Below are positions 41,926 to 50,326 of a stretch of DNA of 57,222 bases, piece after piece; positions within the stretch are counted from its first letter, which is position 1; the number at the start of each line of letters is the position of its first letter. Made by a program: the position numbers and the translations under genes. Origin of the DNA: Actinomyces dentalis DSM 19115 (GTDB lineage Bacteria; Actinomycetota; Actinomycetes; Actinomycetales; Actinomycetaceae). Under the pieces are notes generated by a model. The model saw only the letters and a list, made by a program, of their open reading frames with translations. It searched no databases and was not told where the DNA came from. Location: positions 1 to 57,222 of the forward strand of contig NZ_AUBL01000027.1 of NCBI RefSeq assembly GCF_000429225.1, given 5' to 3'.

Positions 41926-42018
41926 GCACGCCCCCTATCGCCCGGGAGACACGGTCTCCGTCGACGCGGCCGTGAGGGCGGCCACCGCACGCCCCCCATC
42001 GCCCGGGGGGGGACACGG
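41926..42018. repeat. Direct repeat pair in a gene-free region
   Basis: GCACGCCCCCTATCGCCCGG (41926 onward) recurs at 41987 as GCACGCCCCCCATCGCCCGG, each followed by GACACGG. The gap 41158-42411 has no supported gene apart from repeats. Confidence 0.5.
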
Positions 42019-42411
42019 AGCGGGGCGGGCGCCGTCGTCGGGCCCCGTCCGACCGCCTCATCGTCCACCACCGACGTCCCACTCGCCCCTTCTCGCGCGG
42101 TGATGGCGCGCCCACGGTCTCGGCCAGTCCGTCGGCCGACCCCAGGGACTGGCGGGCCCCGTTCATAACCGTCGTTAACATCAGACTCTCCGCCCTTCGG
42201 CTACCACGCGCACTGCGATGGCTCTACAAGAATCAAGCACACTTGTCTTTTGCTCATCGCCCATTCCTCCCACCATGCATCTATGCCATCACTCGTCCCT
42301 CGCGCCTCACCGGCCCCTTCTTCCCCGGGGAAACTGCGCTCGAACGATCAGCTGCCCACACACTGGGACTCCTACTATCGAATGAGGCGTTAGAGTCGTA
42401 CTCTCAACCGT

Positions 42412-43980
42412 ATGACTGACAGTTCGGACGTCAGCACCCTGATCGCCCAGATCGAGCTGGCCAGAACCCGGCGACTCGACCCCGCGCACCCGGACACCGA
42501 GGCGATCCGCAGCACCTCCCTCAAAGCGCTCGACCCGACGCTCCTGAGGGACTACCTCACGAGCTGCCGGAGCCGCTCGCGCCGTCTGGCCGCCCTGGAC
42601 GACACCGAGGTCCTGCGCGCCGCCGGCGTCATAGCGCCCAGCGGAGAGGTCACGCTCGCCGGCATCTACGCCATGGGGAAGAACCCGCAGCGCTACCGGC
42701 CCTCACTCGGGATCACGGCCGCCGTCCTCATGCCGGTGGGGGCCAAGGAGCGCACCCGCGACCTGATCCACGTCACCGGCCCGATCCCCGACCTGCTCGA
42801 CGGCGCCATGCCGTGGATCGCCCGCAACACCCCCACCAGCATTCGCTGCGACGACCTGGGCGACAGCCGCGAGACCCCGGTCCTGCCCATGTGGGCGGTG
42901 CGCGAACTGCTCGTCAACGCCCTGGTCCACCGCAACCTCGACGCCGCCACCGAGGCCGAGAGGATCGAACTCCGCGTGGTCGGCAGCACGCTCGTCATCA
43001 CCAGCCCCGGCGGCCTGCGCGGCATCACCGAGGACGCGCTCGGCCGGCCCGACTCCAAGTGCGCCGTCAACCCGGTCCTGTACGAGATCTGCAAGAACCT
43101 CCACACGACCGACGGCGCCCGCCTCATCACGGACGAGAGCGGTATACGCGAGGTGCGCGACGCCGCCGCCCGCGCCGACCTGCCCGATCCGATCCTGCGG
43201 GACTCCGGGGTCCGCTTCACGGCGATCCTGCGGTGGCCCGCCACGGAGACGGCGGAGACGGCGACGACGGAGGAGAAGAAGGCGGCGCCGGAGGCGGCGG
43301 AGGAGGAGAAGGAGGCGGCGGAAGAGGCCCCCGCACCGCGCCGATCCCCCGGCACTCCACCCGCCGGCGTCCCCCGGCGCACCGCCCCGCCCACCCCGGC
43401 CTCCGGAATCCAGCGGCGCACCGCCCCGCCCACCCCGACGTCGGGCATTCGACAGCGTTCCGGCTCCGCCGACCCGGAGCGCCAGGCCCCCGCGGGCACT
43501 CCGCCGTCGGGCGTCCCCCGGCGCATCGCCCCGCCCACCCCGGCCTCCGGCGTCCAGCGGCGCGGCCGCTCCAAGCAACCCCGCCCGATCTTTCCGGGTT
43601 CCCCCGCCAGCACCCAGCGGCGCCCCGTTTCCACCTCGCCCCGCCAGGCCTCTCCGAAGACGCTCACCGACGCTCAGCGGCGCCTTCTTCCCGACCTGCC
43701 CCAGCCGGCCCCCGCGAACGTGCCGGCCGACAAACGGGCCGCCGACGCCGCCGAGCCGGAGGGCCTGGCAGCGCTGTCGCGCAACGCCCCCGCCGTGTGG
43801 GCCGCCCTGAGCACCTCCCACTCCATGAGCGCCCTCAAGCGCGCGACCGGATTGTCCGTTCAGCAGCTGCGCCGGGCGCTGCAGCACCTCATCGGCGCCG
43901 GATTCGTCGAGATGGTCGGCGGGCAGGGGCACAAGGAGACGACGTACCGTCGTCGGCCCGTTGAGGGCCGGACGGACTGA
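42412..43980 (+). CDS. ATP-binding/winged-helix protein, AlbA domain lost
   Basis: A 522-residue paralogue of the broken gene at 34593-36325. It keeps the first ~13 residues (TDSSDVSTLIAQ versus SDSLDLPALIAA) and then jumps to the linker after the AlbA_2 domain, so about 110-130 residues of AlbA_2 are missing in frame. The ATPase-like region is intact (MWAVRELLVNALVHRNLDAA, LVITSPGGLRGITEDALGRP). A Pro/Arg-rich insert (about residues 300-425) contains repeats of APPTPASGIQRR type. The winged helix follows (TGLSVQQLRRALQHLIGAGF, EMVGGQGHKETTYRRR). It may act without DNA binding through AlbA. TACTCT lies seven bases before the ATG. Confidence 0.75.
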   Translation: MTDSSDVSTLIAQIELARTRRLDPAHPDTEAIRSTSLKALDPTLLRDYLTSCRSRSRRLAALDDTEVLRAAGVIAPSGEVTLAGIYAMGKNPQRYRPSLGITAAVLMPVGAKERTRDLIHVTGPIPDLLDGAMPWIARNTPTSIRCDDLGDSRETPVLPMWAVRELLVNALVHRNLDAATEAERIELRVVGSTLVITSPGGLRGITEDALGRPDSKCAVNPVLYEICKNLHTTDGARLITDESGIREVRDAAARADLPDPILRDSGVRFTAILRWPATETAETATTEEKKAAPEAAEEEKEAAEEAPAPRRSPGTPPAGVPRRTAPPTPASGIQRRTAPPTPTSGIRQRSGSADPERQAPAGTPPSGVPRRIAPPTPASGVQRRGRSKQPRPIFPGSPASTQRRPVSTSPRQASPKTLTDAQRRLLPDLPQPAPANVPADKRAADAAEPEGLAALSRNAPAVWAALSTSHSMSALKRATGLSVQQLRRALQHLIGAGFVEMVGGQGHKETTYRRRPVEGRTD

Positions 43981-44091
43981 CGCCCGCACTGAGTCCTTCT
44001 CAGCAGAAGCGGCGGTTCAGAGGCAGAGGCCCGGACCGGTGCGCCGGCCCGCTGGGCGTGCGGGTTCTCCGGCGGTATTCCGCCGTTCCAG

Positions 44092-44167
44092 TGGAGCCGC
44101 GTATCGGGTTCGAACCGATGACCTGCTGTTTACAAGACAGCCGCTCTGCCGACTGAGCTAACGCGGC
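44092..44167 (-). tRNA. tRNA-Thr (anticodon TGT)
   Basis: Read on the minus strand: acceptor GCCGCGT pairs with ACGCGGC, the D-arm has AGCTCAGTCGGCAGAGC, the anticodon stem GCTGT/ACAGC carries loop CTTGTAA (anticodon TGT), the T-loop is GGTTCGAACC, and CCA is encoded at the 3' end (44092-44094). Confidence 0.95.
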
Positions 44168-44208
44168 GGTGCACGAACGAGCCTACAGGCTCGCCGGCGG
44201 ATGCGAAC

Positions 44209-45138
44209 CTATTCGGCCGGCTCCGGGGAGGGCGCGGCCGGCGCCCCGGCACCGCCCTCCGCACCGCCTTCGGCGGGGGTCTCGGTGGCGGCGCCGGTCG
44301 GCGCCCCGGAGGCGGCCTCGGTCGGGGTCGCGGTGGCGGCGGGCAGCTTCGCGACCGCCTCGGTCAGAGCGGTGGCGGTGGCGATGGCCTGCAGGTTGAG
44401 CTGCGTGTCGGCGAGGAAGACGGTCGGGGTCGCGCTCAGTTTCTTGTCTTTGAAGGCATTGGTGCCGGCCTCGGTCCACTTGCCGTAGGAGTTGTCCTTG
44501 ACCGCCTTCTCGAAGGCTTTGACGACGTCCTGGGACACGCCGGCCTTCTTCGCGGTGTCGGCGAGCTCGTCGACCGTCTGGCGGCCGGCGTCGCGCGAGG
44601 CGAAGATCTCGGAGAAGAGGGCGAGGGCGGCGTTGTGGAAGGTCAGCGCCATCTCGGGCTGCTCGTCCAGCACCACCCCCATGGCGTTCATGACGATGTC
44701 GGTCCAGTCCTGGTCCAGGATCTTGCAGGGGTGCAGCGCCAGGGTGATCTTCCCGTCCTTGACCAGCCGGCTGATCTCGTCGGCGTGCAGGGTGTCGAAA
44801 TTGGCGCAGAAGTGGCAGGCGTAGTCGAAGTAGACGTCGAGAACGGGGGCGCCCTCGTTGACACTGCCCGGCGTCAAGGCGGCGCCGTAGGTCAGCGAGC
44901 CGTCGCCCCCCACGCCCTTGGGGATGCGGGGGTCGCCGGCGACGGCATCGCGCCGCGAGACGACCACGAGCGCGGCGGTGCCGCCGACGGCCGCGACGAC
45001 CCCCCCGCCGAGCAGGGCGCGGCGGGTGATCTTCAGACGGCGCTCCCGGCGCTCCTGCTCCTCACGCAGCGCCTGTGCCTTCGCGCGCGCGGCGGCGCGG
45101 CGCTCGGCCTTCGTGGGACGCGGTGTGTTCGAAGCCAC
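44209..45138 (-). CDS. DsbA-family thioredoxin-like protein, membrane-anchored
   Basis: A 309-residue protein from GTG 45138, with GAGGAG upstream. Residues 1-38 are basic and helical, residues 41-60 a membrane anchor after a twin Arg (ITRRALLGGGVVAAVGG). The exported domain has the redox motif FDYACHFCANF (C108 and C111) and the cis-proline loop LSATPTVFL, as in actinobacterial DsbA/MdbA-type oxidoreductases. A Thr/Ala/Pro-rich C-terminal tail (275-309) is unusual. It would form or exchange disulfides in exported proteins. It is separated from the Ser/Thr kinase gene by 131 bases. Confidence 0.88.
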   Translation of the reverse strand: MASNTPRPTKAERRAAARAKAQALREEQERRERRLKITRRALLGGGVVAAVGGTAALVVVSRRDAVAGDPRIPKGVGGDGSLTYGAALTPGSVNEGAPVLDVYFDYACHFCANFDTLHADEISRLVKDGKITLALHPCKILDQDWTDIVMNAMGVVLDEQPEMALTFHNAALALFSEIFASRDAGRQTVDELADTAKKAGVSQDVVKAFEKAVKDNSYGKWTEAGTNAFKDKKLSATPTVFLADTQLNLQAIATATALTEAVAKLPAATATPTEAASGAPTGAATETPAEGGAEGGAGAPAAPSPEPAE

Positions 45139-45269
45139 TGGCTCTCCTCAGATCAACTGTGCCGACGGACGAGCGTTCAACCATCCGTCATCATGCATCT
45201 TGAGCATTGTGCCTGGCATTCGGCCCGAAGTCCTCCCCCGGCCGGTGCGTCCTGCCTCACGCCAAGGCC

Positions 45270-47306
45270 CTACGGCATCGCGCTGATTATCGGCTCGAAG
45301 GTCTGCCAGGGCAGGGCGTCGAGAAGGAACAGGATCTGGAATCCCAGCGCCGCCGCCAGTATGACGACGACGAGCACCAGTCGCGCCGAGTCCGATCTCG
45401 TCACGACCTCGATCGTGTGGGCCGCCCCCCGCCGGTTGGGCGCGCCCCAGGGAACGAACCAGATCACCAGGAGGTAGAGGGCGGTCGCCAGTCCGCCCAG
45501 CAGGCCCATGCGGTGCCCCGTCGACATCGTGCTGAAGAGCATGGGCGTGGACCTGTTCAGGAGCCCCAGCACGTAGCCGCCGCCGCTGATCACAAGGGCC
45601 CAGAGGAGTCCCCCGAAGAGGAGGGCGAAGCCGGAGAACAGGAGCGAGGCGAGAATGTACTTGGGCAGGAAGGCCCACATGCGCGCGTTGTCGTTGGGCC
45701 GCACGCCCCCGTGGCGCAGGCGCCGCCAGCGCCGGGCGTCGTCCGCCCTGCCCACCGTGCCGACCACGATGAGCAGGAAGCCGGCGAGGATCACCACCCA
45801 CGAGGGCGCGCCCATGCCGATGCCCACCAGGAGCGCCGCGATGGAGGCGACGAGGCCCGGGCGGCGAACCGGTTCGCGGGCCCAGTCCAGCGCCTTCCCG
45901 GAGGCCCCCGACGGCGAGCCGGCCGCCGCGGCGCGCTGGGGCCGCATCTGGGGCCGGGGCCGCGCCGGGGACTGGGGGTGGGGGCGCATCGGCGGCTGGG
46001 GCCGCATCTGGGGCTGAGGGCGCATCGGCGGCTGGGGCCGCATCTGGGGCTGGGGCCGCATCGGCGGCTGAGGGCGCATCTGGGGCTGGGGACGGACCTG
46101 GGACGACGCCGACGGCGCGGAATGGGCGGCCGGGGAGTACGTGGGGGGGACGGAGCCTCCGCTCGCGCCCGTCCCCGCCCCGGGCGCGAAGGAGACGGGC
46201 AGGCCCGATCCGGTGGACGCCGAGGACGCCGAGGACGCCGAGGAGGACGGCATCCCGGGCCCCGGACCGGGGTGCTGGCGCACCGGCCCGCTCATGTAGC
46301 CGTAGGCGCCCGACGGCGTCTCGGGGGCCGAGCCGGCCGAGCCGGCCGAGCCGAAGGCGGCGCCGCGGTCCCGCTCCTGGGGCGCCGCGGGGCCGAGCGC
46401 CTTCGTCAGGGCCGCCTCGCCGCTGCCGCCCTCGGCGATCTCGTCGAGGACCAGGAGCAGGTCCTCGACGGACAGGCGGTCCTTGAGCTCCGGGGCCAGG
46501 GCCGCGGTGAAGGCCCGGGCGAGCGCGGGGCACGTCCTCTCCAGATCGCCCAGCTCGGGGGTGCCGGCGTAGACGCGGCGGAAGACGGCCTGCCAGGGGC
46601 CCGACCCGAAGGGGGACAGCCCCGTCACCGCGAACAGGAGGACGCCGGCGCAGGCGTACCAGTCGACGTCGGGGGTCGGCTCGCCGCCGTCGAGCATCTC
46701 CGGCGGGATGAATCCGGGGGTTCCGGTGACCTGGCCCGTCTGGGTCAGGCGGACGTCGTCGGCGACCTGGGCGATGCCGAAGTCGATGAGGACCGGCCCC
46801 TGGGCGCCGAGCATGACGTTGGAGGGCTTGAGGTCGCGGTGGATGACGCCGGCGGCGTGGACGGAGGTGAGGGAGTCGACCAGCCCGTGGGCCAGGTCCG
46901 CCAGGTCGCGGGCGTCGGTGGTCAGGTCGTAGGCGCCCTCGTGGTCGACCTCGTGCTGCAGGGTGGGTCCGTCAATGAGCTCGGTGATGACGAAAGTCAC
47001 GCCGCTGCCGTCGGCGCCGTCGCCCGTCTCGATGTCGAGGATGCGGGCCACGCGGGAGTCCTTGACGCGCGCCAGGACATTGGCCTCGCGATCGAGACGA
47101 CGGCGGGCCATGGGGTCGGCCGCGATCTGCGGGTGCAGGATCTTCATGGCCACGTGGTTGCCCTCGGCGTCGGCCACCTCCCACACCACGCCCATGCCGC
47201 CGGCGCCGAGGCGGCGCAGCAGCCGATACCCGCCGACATCCGCTCCCGCTCGCAGGCCGGCCAGAGAGGACGGCGTCGCGGGCCGAGCATCCGGGTTCTG
47301 CGTCAT
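45270..47306 (-). CDS. Membrane-anchored serine/threonine protein kinase
   Basis: A 678-residue Hanks-type kinase. Gly-rich loop LGAGGMGVVWEV (33-44), lysine K55 in HVAMKIL, catalytic HRDLKPSNV (H156-R-D158, K160), DFG at 175-177 and the activation-segment GTPGFIPPE (195-203). A long Pro/Gln-rich spacer with RPQPQMRPQPPM repeats (DNA repeats at about 45940-46090) follows. Paired hydrophobic segments lie near the C-terminus (LVASIAALLVGIGMG, VVILAGFLLIVVGTV). There are no PASTA domains, unlike PknB. Start ATG 47306 lies six bases after TACTGT (47313-47318), so the mRNA is likely leaderless. Substrates are unknown. Confidence 0.88.
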   Translation of the reverse strand: MTQNPDARPATPSSLAGLRAGADVGGYRLLRRLGAGGMGVVWEVADAEGNHVAMKILHPQIAADPMARRRLDREANVLARVKDSRVARILDIETGDGADGSGVTFVITELIDGPTLQHEVDHEGAYDLTTDARDLADLAHGLVDSLTSVHAAGVIHRDLKPSNVMLGAQGPVLIDFGIAQVADDVRLTQTGQVTGTPGFIPPEMLDGGEPTPDVDWYACAGVLLFAVTGLSPFGSGPWQAVFRRVYAGTPELGDLERTCPALARAFTAALAPELKDRLSVEDLLLVLDEIAEGGSGEAALTKALGPAAPQERDRGAAFGSAGSAGSAPETPSGAYGYMSGPVRQHPGPGPGMPSSSASSASSASTGSGLPVSFAPGAGTGASGGSVPPTYSPAAHSAPSASSQVRPQPQMRPQPPMRPQPQMRPQPPMRPQPQMRPQPPMRPHPQSPARPRPQMRPQRAAAAGSPSGASGKALDWAREPVRRPGLVASIAALLVGIGMGAPSWVVILAGFLLIVVGTVGRADDARRWRRLRHGGVRPNDNARMWAFLPKYILASLLFSGFALLFGGLLWALVISGGGYVLGLLNRSTPMLFSTMSTGHRMGLLGGLATALYLLVIWFVPWGAPNRRGAAHTIEVVTRSDSARLVLVVVILAAALGFQILFLLDALPWQTFEPIISAMP

Positions 47307-47529
47307 GGCGCCACAGTACCGGCAGGCCGGGGCCGCCCTCGACATGTGGCAGGCTTCACGCCCGGGTAGCGCTGTCCATACAGAAGGATGCTTACGGGAA
47401 AGCCTCGTCCTATGACACCATGAGCCCGTGAGCACCGATCCGGTCTCGCATGTGTCAATGCGGACACGCATTCGGCACCTTTCACGATGGATCGTCCGGC
47501 ACGTACCGCCGGTGAAGGGATGACGCCCC

Positions 47530-48657
47530 ATGGCAACTGTGACCTTTGACCACGCCACTCGCATCTACCCGGGCAACGACCGCCCGTCGGTGGACCAGCT
47601 CAACCTCGAGATCGCCGACGGCGAGTTCCTCGTCCTCGTCGGCCCCTCCGGCTGCGGCAAGTCGACCTCGCTGCGCATGCTCGCCGGTCTGGAGGACGTC
47701 AACTCGGGCCGCATCCTCATCGGGGACAAGGACGTCACCGACGTCCAGCCCAAGGACCGCGACATCGCCATGGTCTTCCAGAACTACGCCCTCTACCCGC
47801 ACATGTCCGTCCACGACAACATGGGCTTCGCGCTCAAGATCGCCGGCACCCCCAAGGCCGAGATCGACAAGCGCGTCAAGGAGGCCGCCAAGATCCTGGG
47901 CCTGACCGAGTACCTCGACCGCAAGCCCAAGGCCCTGTCCGGCGGTCAGCGCCAGCGCGTGGCCATGGGCCGCGCCATCGTGCGCAAGCCCAAGGTCTTC
48001 CTCATGGACGAGCCGCTGTCCAACCTGGACGCCAAGCTCCGCGTCCAGACCCGCACCCAGATCGCCTCGCTCCAGCGCTCGCTGGGCGTTACCACGGTGT
48101 ACGTCACGCACGACCAGACCGAGGCGCTGACCATGGGCGACCGCATCGCGGTGCTCAAGGACGGCGTCCTCCAGCAGGTGGGCACCCCCCGCGAGATGTA
48201 CGACAAGCCCGCCAACGAGTTCGTCGCCGGCTTCATCGGCTCCCCGGCCATGAACCTGGGGCGCTTCGAGGTCAAGGGCGACGTCGCCACCCTCGGCTCC
48301 GCCAAGATCAAGCTCTCCCGCGCGACCCTCGACGCCCTCAAGCCCGAGGACAACGACAAGGTCGTCATCGGCTTCCGCCCCGAGTCCCTCGACGTGGTCA
48401 CGGCCTCCGACGAGCTGTCCATCCCCGTGCGCCTGTCCTTCGTCGAGGAGCTCGGCTCCGACGCCTACATCTACGGCGAGCTGGTCGGCTCCGAGGGCTC
48501 GGAGGCCAAGCTCGGCTCGGGCGAGGACTCCAGCCAGATCATCGTCCGCGTTCCCCCGCGCACCGCGCCGGAGCCGGGCGAGACGGTCTACGTCCGCATC
48601 CGCCCCGGTCAGGAGCACATCTTCTCCGCCTCCACGGGCGAGCGCCTGCCCGCCTGA
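47530..48657 (+). CDS. ugpC: ABC sugar/glycerol-phosphate transporter ATPase, UgpC/MsmK type
   Basis: A 375-residue ABC ATPase. Walker A GPSGCGKST (38-46), ABC signature LSGGQRQRVAMG (about 136), Walker B VFLMDEPLSNLD (D160/E161) and the H-loop VYVTHDQTEA are intact. The C-terminal 130 residues (GFRPESLDVV, FVEELGSDAYIYGELVG, YVRIRPGQEHIFS) form the TOBE domain typical of UgpC/MsmK/MalK-type ATPases that energise several carbohydrate importers. No permease or binding protein is adjacent, so it probably serves importers elsewhere. A perfect hairpin at 48707-48740 follows. Start ATG 47530 is preceded by GAAGGG. Confidence 0.93.
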   Translation: MATVTFDHATRIYPGNDRPSVDQLNLEIADGEFLVLVGPSGCGKSTSLRMLAGLEDVNSGRILIGDKDVTDVQPKDRDIAMVFQNYALYPHMSVHDNMGFALKIAGTPKAEIDKRVKEAAKILGLTEYLDRKPKALSGGQRQRVAMGRAIVRKPKVFLMDEPLSNLDAKLRVQTRTQIASLQRSLGVTTVYVTHDQTEALTMGDRIAVLKDGVLQQVGTPREMYDKPANEFVAGFIGSPAMNLGRFEVKGDVATLGSAKIKLSRATLDALKPEDNDKVVIGFRPESLDVVTASDELSIPVRLSFVEELGSDAYIYGELVGSEGSEAKLGSGEDSSQIIVRVPPRTAPEPGETVYVRIRPGQEHIFSASTGERLPA

Positions 48658-48706
48658 CGGCGCCATCGCACGGGCGCGCGGCGTCGGCCGGCCGCGCCCC
48701 ACGACC

Positions 48707-48740
48707 GGGCCCCGCCCCTCGGCACCGAGGGGCGGGGCCC
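48707..48740 (+). terminator. Strong hairpin terminator after ugpC
   Basis: GGGCCCCGCCCCTCGG (48707-48722) and its exact complement (48725-48740) form a 16-bp stem. There is no U-run, so it is an I-shaped actinobacterial type. Confidence 0.75.
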
Positions 48741-48857
48741 GCCGTCCGCCCCAGTACCACACCACCGCCGCAACCCTCCGGACCGACACGGCCGACGACG
48801 TCGGGCACCGGCGCGCTTCGATGAGCCTCCCGGCCGACTTCCTGAGAGAATGCCGCC

Positions 48858-50243
48858 ATGCCCCAGTCCATGCAGATCACCGCGGCGACGATCGACCCCG
48901 CGCTGCTCGACCTGCCGTGGGAGGTCCCGCTCGAGGCCTGGCCCGCCGAGGTGCTAGCGGCGCTGCCCCGCGGCCTGTCACGGCACATCGTGCGCTTCGT
49001 CAACCTCTCCGGTCGCGTCATCGCCGTCAAGGAGATCGGCGAGTCCGTCGCCCACCGCGAGTACGAGCTGCTGCGCAGCCTCGTGCGCCTGGGGGCCCCG
49101 TGCGTGACGCCCACCGCCGTCATCACGGACCGCGCCGACCTGTCCGGCGAGCCCCTCAACTCCGTGCTCATCACCGAGCACCTGGCCTACTCCCTGCCCT
49201 ACCGGGCCCTGTTCAGCCAGTACATGCGCCCCGAGACCGCCACCCGCCTCATCGACGCCCTCGCCGTCCTGCTCGTGCGGCTGCACCTGCTGGGCTTCTA
49301 CTGGGGCGACGTCTCCCTGTCGAACACGCTCTTCAGGCGCGACGCCGGGGCCTTCGCCGCCTACCTCGTCGATGCCGAGACCGGCGAGCTGCACACGGAC
49401 GGCCTGACCGAGGGCAAGCGCCTGTACGACATCGACATCGCCCGCACCAATATCATCGGCGAGCTCATGGACCTGCAGGCCGGGGCGCTGCTCGAGCCCA
49501 GCGTCGACACCATCGAGGTCGGCGACCGCATCGTCACCCGCTACACCGACCTGTGGAACGTCCTGACCGCCGAGGAGACCTTCCCGCTCAACGAGCGCTG
49601 GCGGGTGCGCCAGCGCGTGGAGCGGCTCAACGAGCTCGGCTTCGACGTCGGCGAACTGTCCATGAAGACGACGGCGGACGGGCTCACCACGACGGTCGCC
49701 ATCCAGCCCAAGGTGGTCGACGCCGGCCACTACCACCGCCAGGTCATGCGCCTGACGGGACTGGACGTCCAGGAGCGCCAGGGCCAGCGCATGCTCAACG
49801 ACCTGGAGGCCTTCCGCGCCTACACCGGCCGGCAGGACCAGCCCATCGAGCTGGTCGCCCACGCCTGGCTCGCGACGGTCTTCGAGCCCACGATCCAGGC
49901 CGTGCCCATGGAGCTGCGCCGCAAGATCGAGCCGGCGGAGATATTCCACGAGGTCCTGGAGCACCGCTGGTACATGTCCGAGGCCCAGCAGCGGGACGTG
50001 CCCACGGAGGAGGCCGTCGCGGACTACGTGCGCACCGTGCTGCCCCAGCACCGCGACGAGCAGTCCTACCTCTCCCTGGGCGACACCCAGGAGATGGCCG
50101 CCATCTTCGACGGCGGGGAGGAGGAGCACGAGCAGGTGCCGGCCGACGACGCCGAATTCGCTGCCCGCGATGAGGCCACCGCCGACGAGTACGCGCTCAA
50201 CCCCATGGGCTTCACCGCCGGCATGAAGTTCAAGGGCGAGTAG
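48858..50243 (+). CDS. DUF4032 domain protein
   Basis: A 461-residue protein of the DUF4032 family. N-terminal kinase-like features appear in order: RVIAVKEIGESVAHREYELL, then VLITEHLAYSLPYRALF, then FYWGDVSLSNTLFRRDAG (catalytic-loop-like D-x-S-x-x-N), then YLVDAETGELH. The C-terminus is acidic (DGGEEEHEQVPADD). It resembles LPS-kinase/Rio-type folds, and the conserved D and N residues suggest phosphotransfer, but its biochemistry is not established. GAGAAT at 48846-48851 ends six bases before the ATG. It follows ugpC and its terminator, so it is an independent unit. Confidence 0.85.
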   Translation: MPQSMQITAATIDPALLDLPWEVPLEAWPAEVLAALPRGLSRHIVRFVNLSGRVIAVKEIGESVAHREYELLRSLVRLGAPCVTPTAVITDRADLSGEPLNSVLITEHLAYSLPYRALFSQYMRPETATRLIDALAVLLVRLHLLGFYWGDVSLSNTLFRRDAGAFAAYLVDAETGELHTDGLTEGKRLYDIDIARTNIIGELMDLQAGALLEPSVDTIEVGDRIVTRYTDLWNVLTAEETFPLNERWRVRQRVERLNELGFDVGELSMKTTADGLTTTVAIQPKVVDAGHYHRQVMRLTGLDVQERQGQRMLNDLEAFRAYTGRQDQPIELVAHAWLATVFEPTIQAVPMELRRKIEPAEIFHEVLEHRWYMSEAQQRDVPTEEAVADYVRTVLPQHRDEQSYLSLGDTQEMAAIFDGGEEEHEQVPADDAEFAARDEATADEYALNPMGFTAGMKFKGE

Positions 50244-50257
50244 GGCCGGGGCCCGCG

Positions 50258-50308
50258 CGGCCGGGCCCCTGGGCCCCTCGGCCGGGCCCCTCGGCCGGGC
50301 CCCCCGGC
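50258..50308. repeat. Tandem GGCCGGGCCCCTC repeats between convergent genes
   Basis: About three copies of a 13-base unit (GCCGGGCCCCTCG) lie between two convergent stops. They are self-complementary and may help termination in both directions. Confidence 0.5.
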
Positions 50309-50326
50309 CGCCCCGCCGGCCCCGCG

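Noticed and set aside
41926..42018. 6C-type small RNA
   Set aside because: C-rich repeats are present, but the two conserved hairpins of that RNA could not be matched by eye.
41645..42181. 178-codon minus-strand frame in the gene-free gap
   Set aside because: It is Arg/Pro-rich, has no start signal and overlaps direct repeats; it looks like GC-driven noise.
43961..44161. Short plus-strand frame ending in RTDDLLFTRQPLCRLS
   Set aside because: It is the antisense reading of tRNA-Thr(TGT) at 44092-44167.
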